Shown in pieces: positions 35,224 to 43,289 of a stretch of DNA of 52,458 bases. Position numbers and translations under genes: made by a program. The notes below the pieces were generated by a model. That model was not told where the DNA came from. It was given only the letters and a program-made list of their open reading frames with translations, and made no database searches. Location: contig CAMYAO010000015.1 in assembly GCA_947253885.1 (NCBI GenBank), forward strand, positions 1 through 52,458. The letters run 5' to 3'. How positions within the stretch are numbered: the stretch's first letter is position 1; each line of letters begins with the position of its first letter. The DNA is from an uncultured Clostridium sp. (GTDB lineage Bacteria > Bacillota > Clostridia > Lachnospirales > Lachnospiraceae).

Positions 35224-35823
35224 ATGAAAAGGTTTAAAAAATTTGTATGGATATTATGCCTTTGTATTGCAGGTTGTAGTTTGATTGCCTGTGGCAACTC
35301 AAAGTCAAAGGAAAAACAGATATCTGAAAATAAAGTTCAGAAAGAGTCATTAACGATCAAGCTGGTAAGAGTAGATAAAAAACAAAAGATAGGTGCGTAT
35401 GTCTCTTATACCATATACGAAACTCGTGATAGATTGGTATTTGCCAGCAGCAATAATACGATCTTTATTTACGATAAATTAAAGAAGAAAATTGTGGACA
35501 GTTTTCAGATTATGGTGGGAATTCAAATTGCTCCGATTACCGGTCAGGGAGATGGGACAAGGATTAATCCGGGTATTTTTGCAAAACGCTCAGGACCGGA
35601 TATTTATTTGAGTCGCAAGGGAAGATATTATTGCTATCGTATAAAGGATAAACAATTATCTGAAATAAAGACAACCCCCGAGTTAAAAAAAATAGCAAAA
35701 GACTCGGAAAAATTTTATGAAAAATATGAAGATGCTTGGGAAGGAAAGTATGTGGAACATCCTATCACTGAATGGAAGTATACCAGTGTGTTAGACGGAA
35801 AGGTATATTATCCACTGAAATAA
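35224..35823 (+). CDS. Putative lipoprotein, unknown function
   Basis: 199 residues. The N-terminus has three Lys/Arg, a hydrophobic core and two overlapping lipobox-like sites (IAGC at Cys18 and LIAC at Cys23), followed by a Ser/Lys/Asn linker. The mature part is beta-rich with Tyr/Lys patches (VSYTIYETRDRLVFASSNN, IFIYDKLKKKIVDSF) and a C-terminal WKYTSVLDGKVYYPL. No known domain is recognised. AGAGGTAA lies before the ATG. Together with the gene before it, this is a small accessory patch between serS and carA. Confidence 0.7.
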   Translation: MKRFKKFVWILCLCIAGCSLIACGNSKSKEKQISENKVQKESLTIKLVRVDKKQKIGAYVSYTIYETRDRLVFASSNNTIFIYDKLKKKIVDSFQIMVGIQIAPITGQGDGTRINPGIFAKRSGPDIYLSRKGRYYCYRIKDKQLSEIKTTPELKKIAKDSEKFYEKYEDAWEGKYVEHPITEWKYTSVLDGKVYYPLK

Positions 35824-35830
35824 TATCGTT

Positions 35831-35872
35831 AACGGGAGCAAATGACAGAGGTCAGTCTGCTCCCGTTTTTAA
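35831..35872 (+). terminator. Terminator of the lipoprotein gene
   Basis: A 10-bp stem AACGGGAGCA (35831-35840) with 35858-35867 and five T, shortly after the stop codon. Confidence 0.85.
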
Positions 35873-35893
35873 AAAATATAATTTTTCATTTGG

Positions 35894-35922
35894 TTGAAAA
35901 TAGTTTTAATCTGTGATATACT
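35894..35922 (+). promoter_or_regulatory. Promoter of carAB
   Basis: TTGAAA (35894-35899), a 17-base spacer and TATACT (35917-35922), with TG upstream of the -10. Transcription should begin near 35929, giving a leader of about 125 bases before carA. Confidence 0.75.
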
Positions 35923-35950
35923 TCTATCAATTTAAGCGGATATTTGTATA

Positions 35951-35979
35951 AAAAAAGAGAAACTGCCCTCTTTTTTTTT
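35951..35979 (+). promoter_or_regulatory. Hairpin/T-run in the carAB leader (possible attenuator)
   Basis: A 9-bp AT-rich stem AAAAAAGAG (35951-35959) with 35968-35976, 8-base loop, running into a tract of nine or more T. It lies about 25-50 bases into the predicted carAB leader, where a terminator would act as an attenuator. No PyrR-binding loop is recognised, so mechanism is open. Confidence 0.5.
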
Positions 35980-36054
35980 GCAAAGAAATAGAAAAGCTTA
36001 ATAAAAAATCACGATTTATGAGTATTTATTCAAAGAAAGGGCGAGGAAAACTGT

Positions 36055-37125
36055 ATGAAAGCATTTCTGATTCTTGAGGATGGAACCGTATTTCAAGGCG
36101 AAAGTGTCGGTTCTACAAGAGAAGTAATCAGTGAGATTGTATTTAATACATCGATGACTGGTTATTTAGAGGTAACAACAGACCCATCTTATGCAGGTCA
36201 AGCTGTGGTCATGACCTATCCGTTGATTGGAAATTACGGAATCACACCGGATATGGAGTCGGAGCAACCATGGGTAGATGGTTTTATTGTACATGAGTTT
36301 TCCAGAATGCCAAGCAATTTTCGTTGTGAGGGAACAATACAGAACTATTTGAAAAAATATGATATTCCCGCTATCAGTGGAGTGGATACGCGAGCATTGA
36401 CCAAATTACTTCGTGAGAACGGAACTATGAACGGCATGATTACTACTGATGAACATTACGATCTTGAAACAGTACTGCCTAGGCTAAAGGCATATACAAC
36501 AGGTGCTGTAGTAGAGAAGGTAACTTGCAAAGAGCAATATACGTTAGAGGGCGGAAATTACAAAGTGGCACTGATGGATTATGGTGCAAAGACAAATATT
36601 GCAAAATCTCTTCATGAACGAGGATGTGAGGTTACGGTTTATCCTGCCACTACACCGGCAGAAGAAGTGCTTGCGACCAATCCGGACGGGATAATGCTTT
36701 CTAACGGACCGGGAGATCCGGAATTTGTGAAAGAGATGATAAAAGAAGTAAGAAAATTTTATGAGTCCGGAACTCCGATTTTTGCAATTTGCCTTGGACA
36801 TCAGCTTATGGCATTGGCAACCGGTGCAACTACACATCGTTTGAAGTACGGACATCGCGGTGGAAATCATCCTGTTAAGGATCTGGAAACCGGAAAGGTA
36901 TACATCTCCTCTCAGAATCATGGTTATGTAGTAGAGGAAGCCTCTGTCAATAAAGAGGTGGCTGAGCCGGCATTTATTAATGTAAATGATAAGACAAATG
37001 AGGGACTGAAATACATCGGAAAAAATATTTTTACGGTACAATTCCATCCTGAGGCGAATCCGGGACCGGAAGATTCCGCTTATTTATTTGATCGTTTTAT
37101 TCAGATGATGGAAGGAGATAACTAA
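36055..37125 (+). CDS. carA: Carbamoyl-phosphate synthase, small (glutaminase) subunit
   Basis: 356 residues, the glutamine amidotransferase subunit supplying ammonia for carbamoyl phosphate, the start of pyrimidine and arginine synthesis. The N-terminal half has GESVGSTREVISEIVFNTSMTGYLEVTTDPSYAGQ. The class I triad is Cys246 in FAICLGHQLMALATG plus the His/Glu of QFHPEANPGP. An AAAGGGCGAGG site precedes the ATG. The stop overlaps the carB start by one base, which couples the subunits. Confidence 0.96.
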   Translation: MKAFLILEDGTVFQGESVGSTREVISEIVFNTSMTGYLEVTTDPSYAGQAVVMTYPLIGNYGITPDMESEQPWVDGFIVHEFSRMPSNFRCEGTIQNYLKKYDIPAISGVDTRALTKLLRENGTMNGMITTDEHYDLETVLPRLKAYTTGAVVEKVTCKEQYTLEGGNYKVALMDYGAKTNIAKSLHERGCEVTVYPATTPAEEVLATNPDGIMLSNGPGDPEFVKEMIKEVRKFYESGTPIFAICLGHQLMALATGATTHRLKYGHRGGNHPVKDLETGKVYISSQNHGYVVEEASVNKEVAEPAFINVNDKTNEGLKYIGKNIFTVQFHPEANPGPEDSAYLFDRFIQMMEGDN

Positions 37126-40100
37126 TGCCAAAAAATACAGATATAAAAAAAGTACTTGTAATCGGCTCCGGTCCTATTATAATCGGTCAGGCGGCAGAGT
37201 TTGACTATGCAGGCACACAGGCATGCAGATCTCTTAAAGAAGAAGGGGTAGAGGTATGTCTCGTAAACTCTAACCCTGCGACTATTATGACGGATAAAGA
37301 GATTGCGGATCAAGTATATATTGAACCTCTTACAATCGATGTATTAAAGAAGATTATTTTAAAAGAAAAACCGGATAGTGTATTGCCGACGCTTGGAGGT
37401 CAAGCAGGCTTAAATCTCGGTATGGAGTTGGAGGAATCCGGTTTTTTGAAAGAGCAGGGAATCCGATTGATCGGTACCACAGCAGCGACAATTAAGAAAG
37501 CGGAGGATCGCCTGGAGTTTAAAGAGACGATGGAAAAGCTCAACGAACCGGTTGCAGCTTCTTTGGTGGTAGAAAATGTAGAGGATGGAATTCGCTTTAC
37601 CAATACCATCGGTTATCCGATCGTATTACGACCTGCATATACTTTGGGCGGCAGCGGTGGCGGTATTGCTCACAATGAGACGGAATTAATAAAGATATTA
37701 TCTAACGGGCTGCGACTGAGTCGTGTTGGTCAGGTTTTAGTAGAGCGCTGTATTGCAGGTTGGAAGGAAGTAGAGTATGAAGTAATGCGTGATGCAAACG
37801 GCACCTGCATTACAGTATGTAATATGGAAAACCTGGATCCGGTAGGAGTTCATACCGGGGACTCAATCGTAGTGGCTCCATCCCAAACATTAGGAAATCC
37901 GGAATATCAAATGCTTCGAACCTCTGCGCTTAGGATTATTGATGAATTGGAGATTACAGGCGGATGTAATGTGCAGTATGCTTTGAATCCGGATACATTT
38001 GAATATTGTGTAATAGAAGTGAATCCTCGTGTAAGTCGTTCTTCCGCACTGGCTTCAAAAGCAACGGGTTATCCAATTGCAAAAGTTTCGGCAAAGATTG
38101 CGCTCGGATACAACTTGGATGAGATAAAAAATGCAATTACAGGAAAGACTTATGCCAGTTTTGAACCGACTTTAGATTACTGCGTGGTTAAGATTCCGAG
38201 ATTACCGTTTGATAAATTTATTACTGCAAAGCGTACGTTGACCACTCAAATGAAGGCGACCGGAGAAGTTATGAGTATTTGTACCAACTTTGAAGGAGCT
38301 CTGATGAAGGCAATTCGTTCCTTGGAACAGCATGTAAACAGTCTGATTACAGATGAGTATATGGCACTGCCATATGATAAACTGGTAGAACGCTTGGCAC
38401 TGGTGGATGATCGCCGTATCTGGGTAATTGCTGAAGCTGTTCGACGAGGGATGTCTTATGACATTATTTATGATATTACAAAAGTAGACCGCTGGTTTAT
38501 TGATAAAATCGCAATTCTGGTAGAAATGGAAGGAAAACTTCGCAGCAGTGAGTTGACAATCGACTTATTAAAAGAAGCAAAACGTATTCAGTTTCCGGAT
38601 TCCGTTATTGCCGAGTTATCAGGAAAAGAAGTATCTGTGATAAAACAGATGCGTTATAACAGCGGAATTATAGCTTCCTATAAGATGGTAGACACCTGTG
38701 CGGCGGAATTTGAGGCCACCACTCCATATTATTATTCCTGCTATGAAGGAGAGAATGAAGCAGTTGCAACTTCGGACAAAAAGAAAATATTAGTCCTTGG
38801 ATCGGGGCCGATTCGAATCGGTCAGGGTGTGGAATTTGACTTTTGTTCTGTACACTGTACATGGGGATTTGCACGCAGAGGTTATGAAACGATTATTATC
38901 AATAATAATCCTGAGACTGTTTCTACAGATTTTGATATTGCAGATAAGCTTTATTTTGAACCGCTTACACCGGAAGATGTGGAAAATATTGTAAATATTG
39001 AGAAACCGGACGGTGCAGTAGTACAGTTCGGAGGTCAGACTGCAATTTCTTTAACAGAAAGTCTGATGAAAATGGGAGTTCCGATTCTCGGTACAAAAGC
39101 AGAAGATGTTGATGCGGCAGAGGATAGAGAACTGTTCGATCAGATTCTTCAAAAAACACAGATACCTCGCGCAGCCGGAGGCACTGTATTTACAGCAGCA
39201 CAGGCGAAGGAAGTGGCAAACAGATTAGGGTATCCTGTATTGGTGCGCCCAAGTTATGTATTGGGTGGACAGGGGATGCGAATCGCCTTTAATGATGAGG
39301 AAATTGAGGAATTTATTGATATTATCAATCGAATTGCACAAGATCATCCGATTCTGGTAGACAAGTACCTTATGGGAAAAGAGATTGAGGTAGATGCTGT
39401 TTGTGACGGAGAAGATATTTTGATTCCTGGGATCATGGAGCATATTGAGCGTACCGGTGTTCATTCGGGGGACAGTATATCCGTATATCCGGCGCCTTCC
39501 ATTACACCTGAAATTCAGGATAAATTAGTAGATTATACTGCAAGACTGGCAAAAGCACTGCATGTTGTCGGACTGATCAATATTCAGTTTATTGTAATGG
39601 ATCATGAAGTATATGTGATTGAAGTGAATCCGCGTTCTTCCAGAACAGTGCCGTATATCAGTAAAGTAACAGGAATTCCGATAGTAGATCTTGCAACCCG
39701 CGTTATTATCGGAGAGTCTATAAAAGAAATGGGCTATACTCCGGGACTTGCTCCGAAAGCTGATTATATTGCAATCAAAATGCCGGTATTTTCATTTGAA
39801 AAGCTGAGAGGAGCGGAGATAAGCCTTGGACCGGAGATGAAATCGACAGGAGAATGTCTCGGTATAGCAAAGACCTTTAACGAAGCATTGTATAAGGCAT
39901 TCTTAGGTGCGGGGATTAATCTGCCTAAGCATAAACGTATGATTATGACGGTTAAAGATGCGGATAAAGAAGAGTCAGTAGGAGTGGCAAAGCGTTTTGA
40001 AAAGCTTGGATATACCATTTATGCGACCAGAAGTACCGCAAAATATCTTCAGGAGCACGGTGTCAATGCACTTCGTGTCAATAAGATTGCGCAAGAATCA

Positions 40101-40328
40101 CCGACTGTAATGGATTTGCTGCTGGGTCATAAAATTGATCTGGTAATCGATACTCCTACACAGGGAAGAGATAAAAGCAGAGATGGCTTCTTGATTAGAA
40201 GAACCGCAATCGAAACGGGAATCCATTGTCTGACATCTATGGATACTGCCAATGCTTTAGCGTTAAGCTTGGAAACTGCATCGGATCAGCTTGAAATGAT
40301 TGATATTGCAACTGTAAAAAATATTTAA
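37125..40328 (+). CDS. carB: Carbamoyl-phosphate synthase, large subunit
   Basis: 1067 residues, standard for CarB. Two homologous ATP-grasp halves are visible, starting LVIGSGPIIIGQAAEFDYAGTQAC (about residue 9) and LVLGSGPIRIGQGVEFDFCSVHCTW (about 555), separated by the oligomerisation domain. Both have a VEVNPRxSRxS/T metal-binding motif. The last 130 or so residues are the MGS-like allosteric domain. The first half makes carboxyphosphate and carbamate, the second phosphorylates carbamate. It overlaps carA by one base and ends at a long terminator next to the insertion element. Confidence 0.97.
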   Translation: MPKNTDIKKVLVIGSGPIIIGQAAEFDYAGTQACRSLKEEGVEVCLVNSNPATIMTDKEIADQVYIEPLTIDVLKKIILKEKPDSVLPTLGGQAGLNLGMELEESGFLKEQGIRLIGTTAATIKKAEDRLEFKETMEKLNEPVAASLVVENVEDGIRFTNTIGYPIVLRPAYTLGGSGGGIAHNETELIKILSNGLRLSRVGQVLVERCIAGWKEVEYEVMRDANGTCITVCNMENLDPVGVHTGDSIVVAPSQTLGNPEYQMLRTSALRIIDELEITGGCNVQYALNPDTFEYCVIEVNPRVSRSSALASKATGYPIAKVSAKIALGYNLDEIKNAITGKTYASFEPTLDYCVVKIPRLPFDKFITAKRTLTTQMKATGEVMSICTNFEGALMKAIRSLEQHVNSLITDEYMALPYDKLVERLALVDDRRIWVIAEAVRRGMSYDIIYDITKVDRWFIDKIAILVEMEGKLRSSELTIDLLKEAKRIQFPDSVIAELSGKEVSVIKQMRYNSGIIASYKMVDTCAAEFEATTPYYYSCYEGENEAVATSDKKKILVLGSGPIRIGQGVEFDFCSVHCTWGFARRGYETIIINNNPETVSTDFDIADKLYFEPLTPEDVENIVNIEKPDGAVVQFGGQTAISLTESLMKMGVPILGTKAEDVDAAEDRELFDQILQKTQIPRAAGGTVFTAAQAKEVANRLGYPVLVRPSYVLGGQGMRIAFNDEEIEEFIDIINRIAQDHPILVDKYLMGKEIEVDAVCDGEDILIPGIMEHIERTGVHSGDSISVYPAPSITPEIQDKLVDYTARLAKALHVVGLINIQFIVMDHEVYVIEVNPRSSRTVPYISKVTGIPIVDLATRVIIGESIKEMGYTPGLAPKADYIAIKMPVFSFEKLRGAEISLGPEMKSTGECLGIAKTFNEALYKAFLGAGINLPKHKRMIMTVKDADKEESVGVAKRFEKLGYTIYATRSTAKYLQEHGVNALRVNKIAQESPTVMDLLLGHKIDLVIDTPTQGRDKSRDGFLIRRTAIETGIHCLTSMDTANALALSLETASDQLEMIDIATVKNI

Positions 40329-40378
40329 AAAAAGAGGAGCCATGAAAAAACGTAAGTTTTTTTCATGACTCCTCTTTT
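40326..40378 (+). terminator. Terminator of carAB
   Basis: A stem of more than 20 bp (AAAAAGAGGAGCCATGAAAA side, 40328-40350, with 40356-40378). It directly follows the carB stop and directly precedes the insertion element. Confidence 0.85.
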
Positions 40379-41215
40379 GGATATGGGCTTTAGCCTGTTG
40401 AGTACGCTTCATGAGGTTCCATTGAGATATAGTCTGAGGCGTACGAAGCAAGAATCCACATGCTATGCGGGTGGGTGGCAAGAGTTATACAAAAAATCAC
40501 CTTTCCATTACAATAAGGTTGTTCAGGCCAAATTGAAGAAAGGAAAGGTGATTAAAATGGCGAAGAAATCTAATTCGCTCGCACATACAAAGTGGATGTG
40601 TAAGTATCATATAGTCTTCACACCAAAGTATAGGCGAAAGATAGTTGATAATCAATACAAAGCAGATTTGAGAGACATTATAAAGCAGCTTTGTGCCTAT
40701 AAAGGAGTAGAAATAATAGAAGGTCATTTGATGGCGGATCACATCCATATGTTGGTAAATATACCACCCAAAATTAGTGTGTCATCATTTATGAGATATC
40801 TAAAAGGGAAAAGTGCATTGATGATGTTTGATCGACATGCAAATTTAAAATATAAATTTGGAAATCGGCATTTCTGGTCAGAGGGATATTATGTGAGTAC
40901 GGTAGGATTGAATGAAGCCACTATCAAGAAATACATACAAGATCAAGAGAAGCATGATATTATACAAGATAAATTAAGTGTGAAAGAATATGAGGGCACT
41001 TTTAAGGGTTAAAGGCTAAGTAGTACCAATACCCTTTTAAGGGTAGCAACGAGTCAAAAGCAGTTTGGCTTGAACAAAGCTGTGTGAAGGGAACGTAAGT
41101 GAACTTCACATAGCAAAAAGAGAAAGCCAGCGCCTTGAGACGCTGGCCTAGTAATAAGGGCTTATAGCCCGCTACGCTAGCCATCCGTTTTACGGGTGGG
41201 AGCGACTTTGAACGA
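40379..41215 (+). mobile_element. IS200-like (IS200/IS605 family) element, TnpA only
   Basis: About 840 bases between the carB terminator and pgk; ends are approximate. Left end: GGCTTTAGCC mini-hairpin (386-395 of 40 kb), an imperfect GTACGC/GCGTAC stem (40402-40407 with 40439-40444), and a CCACATGC...GCGGGTGG hairpin (40456-40474). Right end: GGGCTTATAGCCC (41158-41170) and CCATCCG...CGGGTGG (41181-41199), matching the left end in shape and in the shared GGGTGGG. No terminal inverted repeats and no target duplication are seen, as expected for single-strand HUH transposition. One complete tnpA; no tnpB. Confidence 0.8.
40557..41012 (+). CDS. tnpA: IS200/IS605-type HUH transposase TnpA
   Basis: 151 residues, the usual size of Y1 TnpA, which cuts and rejoins single-stranded element ends as a dimer. 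The HUH motif is His62 and His64 in ADHIHMLVNIP. The catalytic tyrosine is Tyr126 in ATIKKYIQDQEKHD. The TKWMCKYHIVFTPKYRRK start is the IS200 hallmark. The ATG at 40557 follows GAAAGGTG; an in-frame extension to 40365 would run back through the carB terminator. All key residues are present, so it looks active. Confidence 0.93.
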   Translation: MAKKSNSLAHTKWMCKYHIVFTPKYRRKIVDNQYKADLRDIIKQLCAYKGVEIIEGHLMADHIHMLVNIPPKISVSSFMRYLKGKSALMMFDRHANLKYKFGNRHFWSEGYYVSTVGLNEATIKKYIQDQEKHDIIQDKLSVKEYEGTFKG

Positions 41216-41250
41216 ATTTTCATTTATTTTGATAGCGTTGAAAAGGAGAA
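41013..41250. other. Structured non-coding 3' region of the IS element and pgk leader
   Basis: The roughly 200 bases after tnpA contain no plausible gene but five hairpins in a row: ACCCTT/AAGGGT (41031-41044), GCTGTGTGAAG with 41104-41114 (from 41079), GCCAGCG with CGCTGGC (41126-41147), GGGCT/AGCCC (41158-41170) and CCATCCG/CGGGTGG (41181-41199). The last two are probably end structures for transposition. The others may form a structured RNA. No good promoter for pgk is visible in the last 35 bases. Confidence 0.55.
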
Positions 41251-41253
41251 ATG

Positions 41254-42459
41254 ATGTTAAATAAAGTGACGGTAGAAGATATTAGTGTATCAGGGAAAAG
41301 AGTATTATGTCGTTGCGATTTCAATGTGCCATTAAAAGATGGGGTTATCACTGATGAAAATCGCCTGGTTGCGGCCTTACCAACGATACAAAAATTGGTA
41401 CAGCAGGGTGGAAAAGTAATCCTGTGCTCTCATTTGGGAAAACCGAAAGGAGAACCGAAACCGGAGCTTTCTCTGGCACCGGTGGCAGTACGCTTAAGTG
41501 AATTGCTCCATCAGGAAGTGAAGTTTGCGGCAGATAGAGAAGTGGTCGGAGTGAATGCGAGAACTGCAGTGGAAAAGATGAAAGATGGAGAAATTATTCT
41601 TTTGGAAAACACTCGTTATCGTAAAGAAGAAACAAAAAATGAAGAGGCTTTCAGCAAGGAACTGGCTTCTATTTGCGATATTTTTGTGAACGATGCATTT
41701 GGAACCGCTCATAGAGCACATTGCTCTAATGTAGGTGTAGCTTCTCTGGTAGAAACAGCAGCAGTCGGTTATCTGATGCAAAAAGAGATTGATTTTTTAG
41801 GAAATGCAGTAAATAATCCGGTAAGACCATTTGTTGCGATATTAGGAGGAGCAAAGGTAGCCGATAAGTTAAATGTCATCTCCAACTTACTGGAAAAATG
41901 TGATACGCTCATCATCGGAGGGGGGATGGCATACACCTTTTTAAAAGCAAAAGGGTATGAGGTAGGAACTTCTTTGGTAGATGATGAGAAAATTGAATAT
42001 TGCAAAGAAATGTTGAAAAAGGCAGAGTCTTTAGGAAAGAATCTGTTGCTTCCAGAAGACACTGTGATTACAGAAACATTTCCGGATCCGATTGATGCGC
42101 AGATTACAGTAGAGACAGTAGTCTCTTCGGCTATTCCGGCGGATAAGATGGGGCTCGATATCGGAGAAGTGACCAGAGAGAAATTTGCCGATGCGGTTGC
42201 AACTGCAAAAACAGTTGTTTGGAACGGTCCTATGGGAGTGTTTGAAAATCCGATTTTGGCAAAGGGCACCATTGCAGTGGCAAAAGCATTGGCAGATACG
42301 GATGCAACCACTATTATCGGCGGAGGGGATTCCGCAGCGGCTGTAAATCAGCTTGGCTTTGGAGATAAGATGACACATATCTCCACCGGCGGAGGAGCTT
42401 CTTTAGAATTTTTAGAGGGAAAAGAATTACCGGGAATTGCAGCAGCCACTGACAAATAA
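41254..42459 (+). CDS. pgk: Phosphoglycerate kinase
   Basis: 401 residues, moving phosphate from 1,3-bisphosphoglycerate to ADP in glycolysis. The signature RVLCRCDFNVPLKDG starts at about residue 17. LLENTRYRKEE, DAFGTAHRAHCSN, ILGGAKVADKL and the C-terminal GGGDSAAAV with STGGGASLEFLEG all fit. Two ATG codons are in tandem; the second (41254) is better placed after AAAGGAG. The IS element ends close upstream. gap, often adjacent in relatives, is absent here. Confidence 0.96.
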   Translation: MLNKVTVEDISVSGKRVLCRCDFNVPLKDGVITDENRLVAALPTIQKLVQQGGKVILCSHLGKPKGEPKPELSLAPVAVRLSELLHQEVKFAADREVVGVNARTAVEKMKDGEIILLENTRYRKEETKNEEAFSKELASICDIFVNDAFGTAHRAHCSNVGVASLVETAAVGYLMQKEIDFLGNAVNNPVRPFVAILGGAKVADKLNVISNLLEKCDTLIIGGGMAYTFLKAKGYEVGTSLVDDEKIEYCKEMLKKAESLGKNLLLPEDTVITETFPDPIDAQITVETVVSSAIPADKMGLDIGEVTREKFADAVATAKTVVWNGPMGVFENPILAKGTIAVAKALADTDATTIIGGGDSAAAVNQLGFGDKMTHISTGGGASLEFLEGKELPGIAAATDK

Positions 42460-42491
42460 AAGTATTGTTTTTTCAGTAGAGGAGATGGATT

Positions 42492-43241
42492 ATGTCCAGA
42501 AAAGTAATAGTAGCAGGAAATTGGAAGATGAATAAGACGCCTTCCGAGACCATTGCGTTTTTAAATGAAATAAAAGAAGCCGTAAACACTGCTGAAATCG
42601 ATGTGGTATTTTGTGTTCCGGCAATCAGTATTCTGCCTGCAGTAGAGGCGGTAAAGGGAACTAATATTGCAATCGGTGCAGAGAATATGTATTTTGAAGA
42701 ATCCGGGGCATATACAGGAGAAATTGCGCCGGGGATGCTGACGGATGCAGGGGTAAAATATGTCATAATCGGTCATTCCGAGAGAAGAGAATATTTTGCC
42801 GAGACAGACGAGACTGTGAATAAAAAGGTACAAAAAGCATTCGAGCATAATCTGATACCTATTATCTGCTGTGGAGAGTCCTTGCAGCAACGGGAGCAGG
42901 GAATTACCATTGATTGGATCCGTCAGCAGATCAAGGTAGCATTTTTAAATGTTACGGCTCAGCAGGCTAAAAGGGCTGTTATTGCCTACGAGCCTATTTG
43001 GGCAATCGGAACAGGGAAGACTGCAACTTCGGAACAGGCGGAAGAAGTATGTGCGGCAATCAGAACTTGCATTAAGGAATTATACGGCAAAGAAACAGCG
43101 GAAGAGATCCGTATTCAATATGGTGGATCCGTAAATGAAAAAACAGCTGCGGATTTATTTGCAAAACCTAATATTGATGGAGGGTTAGTCGGCGGAGCTT
43201 CTTTAAAGGCAGAATTTGCACAGATTGTAAATTATAAGTAA
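42492..43241 (+). CDS. tpiA: Triosephosphate isomerase
   Basis: 249 residues, the normal TIM barrel length, interconverting dihydroxyacetone phosphate and glyceraldehyde-3-phosphate. AGNWKMNKTPSE with the substrate-binding Asn/Lys, IIGHSERR with the catalytic His, AYEPIWAIGTGKTA with the catalytic Glu and the phosphate-gripping loop, and YGGSVNEK near the end are all present. It lies 32 bases after pgk with GAGGAGA upstream. Confidence 0.97.
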   Translation: MSRKVIVAGNWKMNKTPSETIAFLNEIKEAVNTAEIDVVFCVPAISILPAVEAVKGTNIAIGAENMYFEESGAYTGEIAPGMLTDAGVKYVIIGHSERREYFAETDETVNKKVQKAFEHNLIPIICCGESLQQREQGITIDWIRQQIKVAFLNVTAQQAKRAVIAYEPIWAIGTGKTATSEQAEEVCAAIRTCIKELYGKETAEEIRIQYGGSVNEKTAADLFAKPNIDGGLVGGASLKAEFAQIVNYK

Positions 43242-43248
43242 AGTATTT

Positions 43249-43275
43249 GGGGCACCCATGTTATGGGTGCCCTTT
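43249..43275 (+). terminator. Hairpin between tpiA and gpmI
   Basis: A 10-bp GC-rich stem GGGGCACCCA (43249-43258) with 43264-43273 and only three T. It is a weak terminator or mRNA processing/stability element inside the operon. Confidence 0.6.
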
Positions 43276-43289
43276 AGAAACGAGGCAAT

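Noticed and set aside
40402..41199. CRISPR-like repeats suggested by several short inverted and repeated motifs
   Set aside because: The motifs are hairpins of the IS200 ends; there is no regular repeat-spacer spacing and no cas gene.
43249..43275. Hairpin between tpiA and gpmI as a full operon end
   Set aside because: The T tract is only three bases and gpmI starts 15 bases later with no visible promoter, so it is more likely an internal element.
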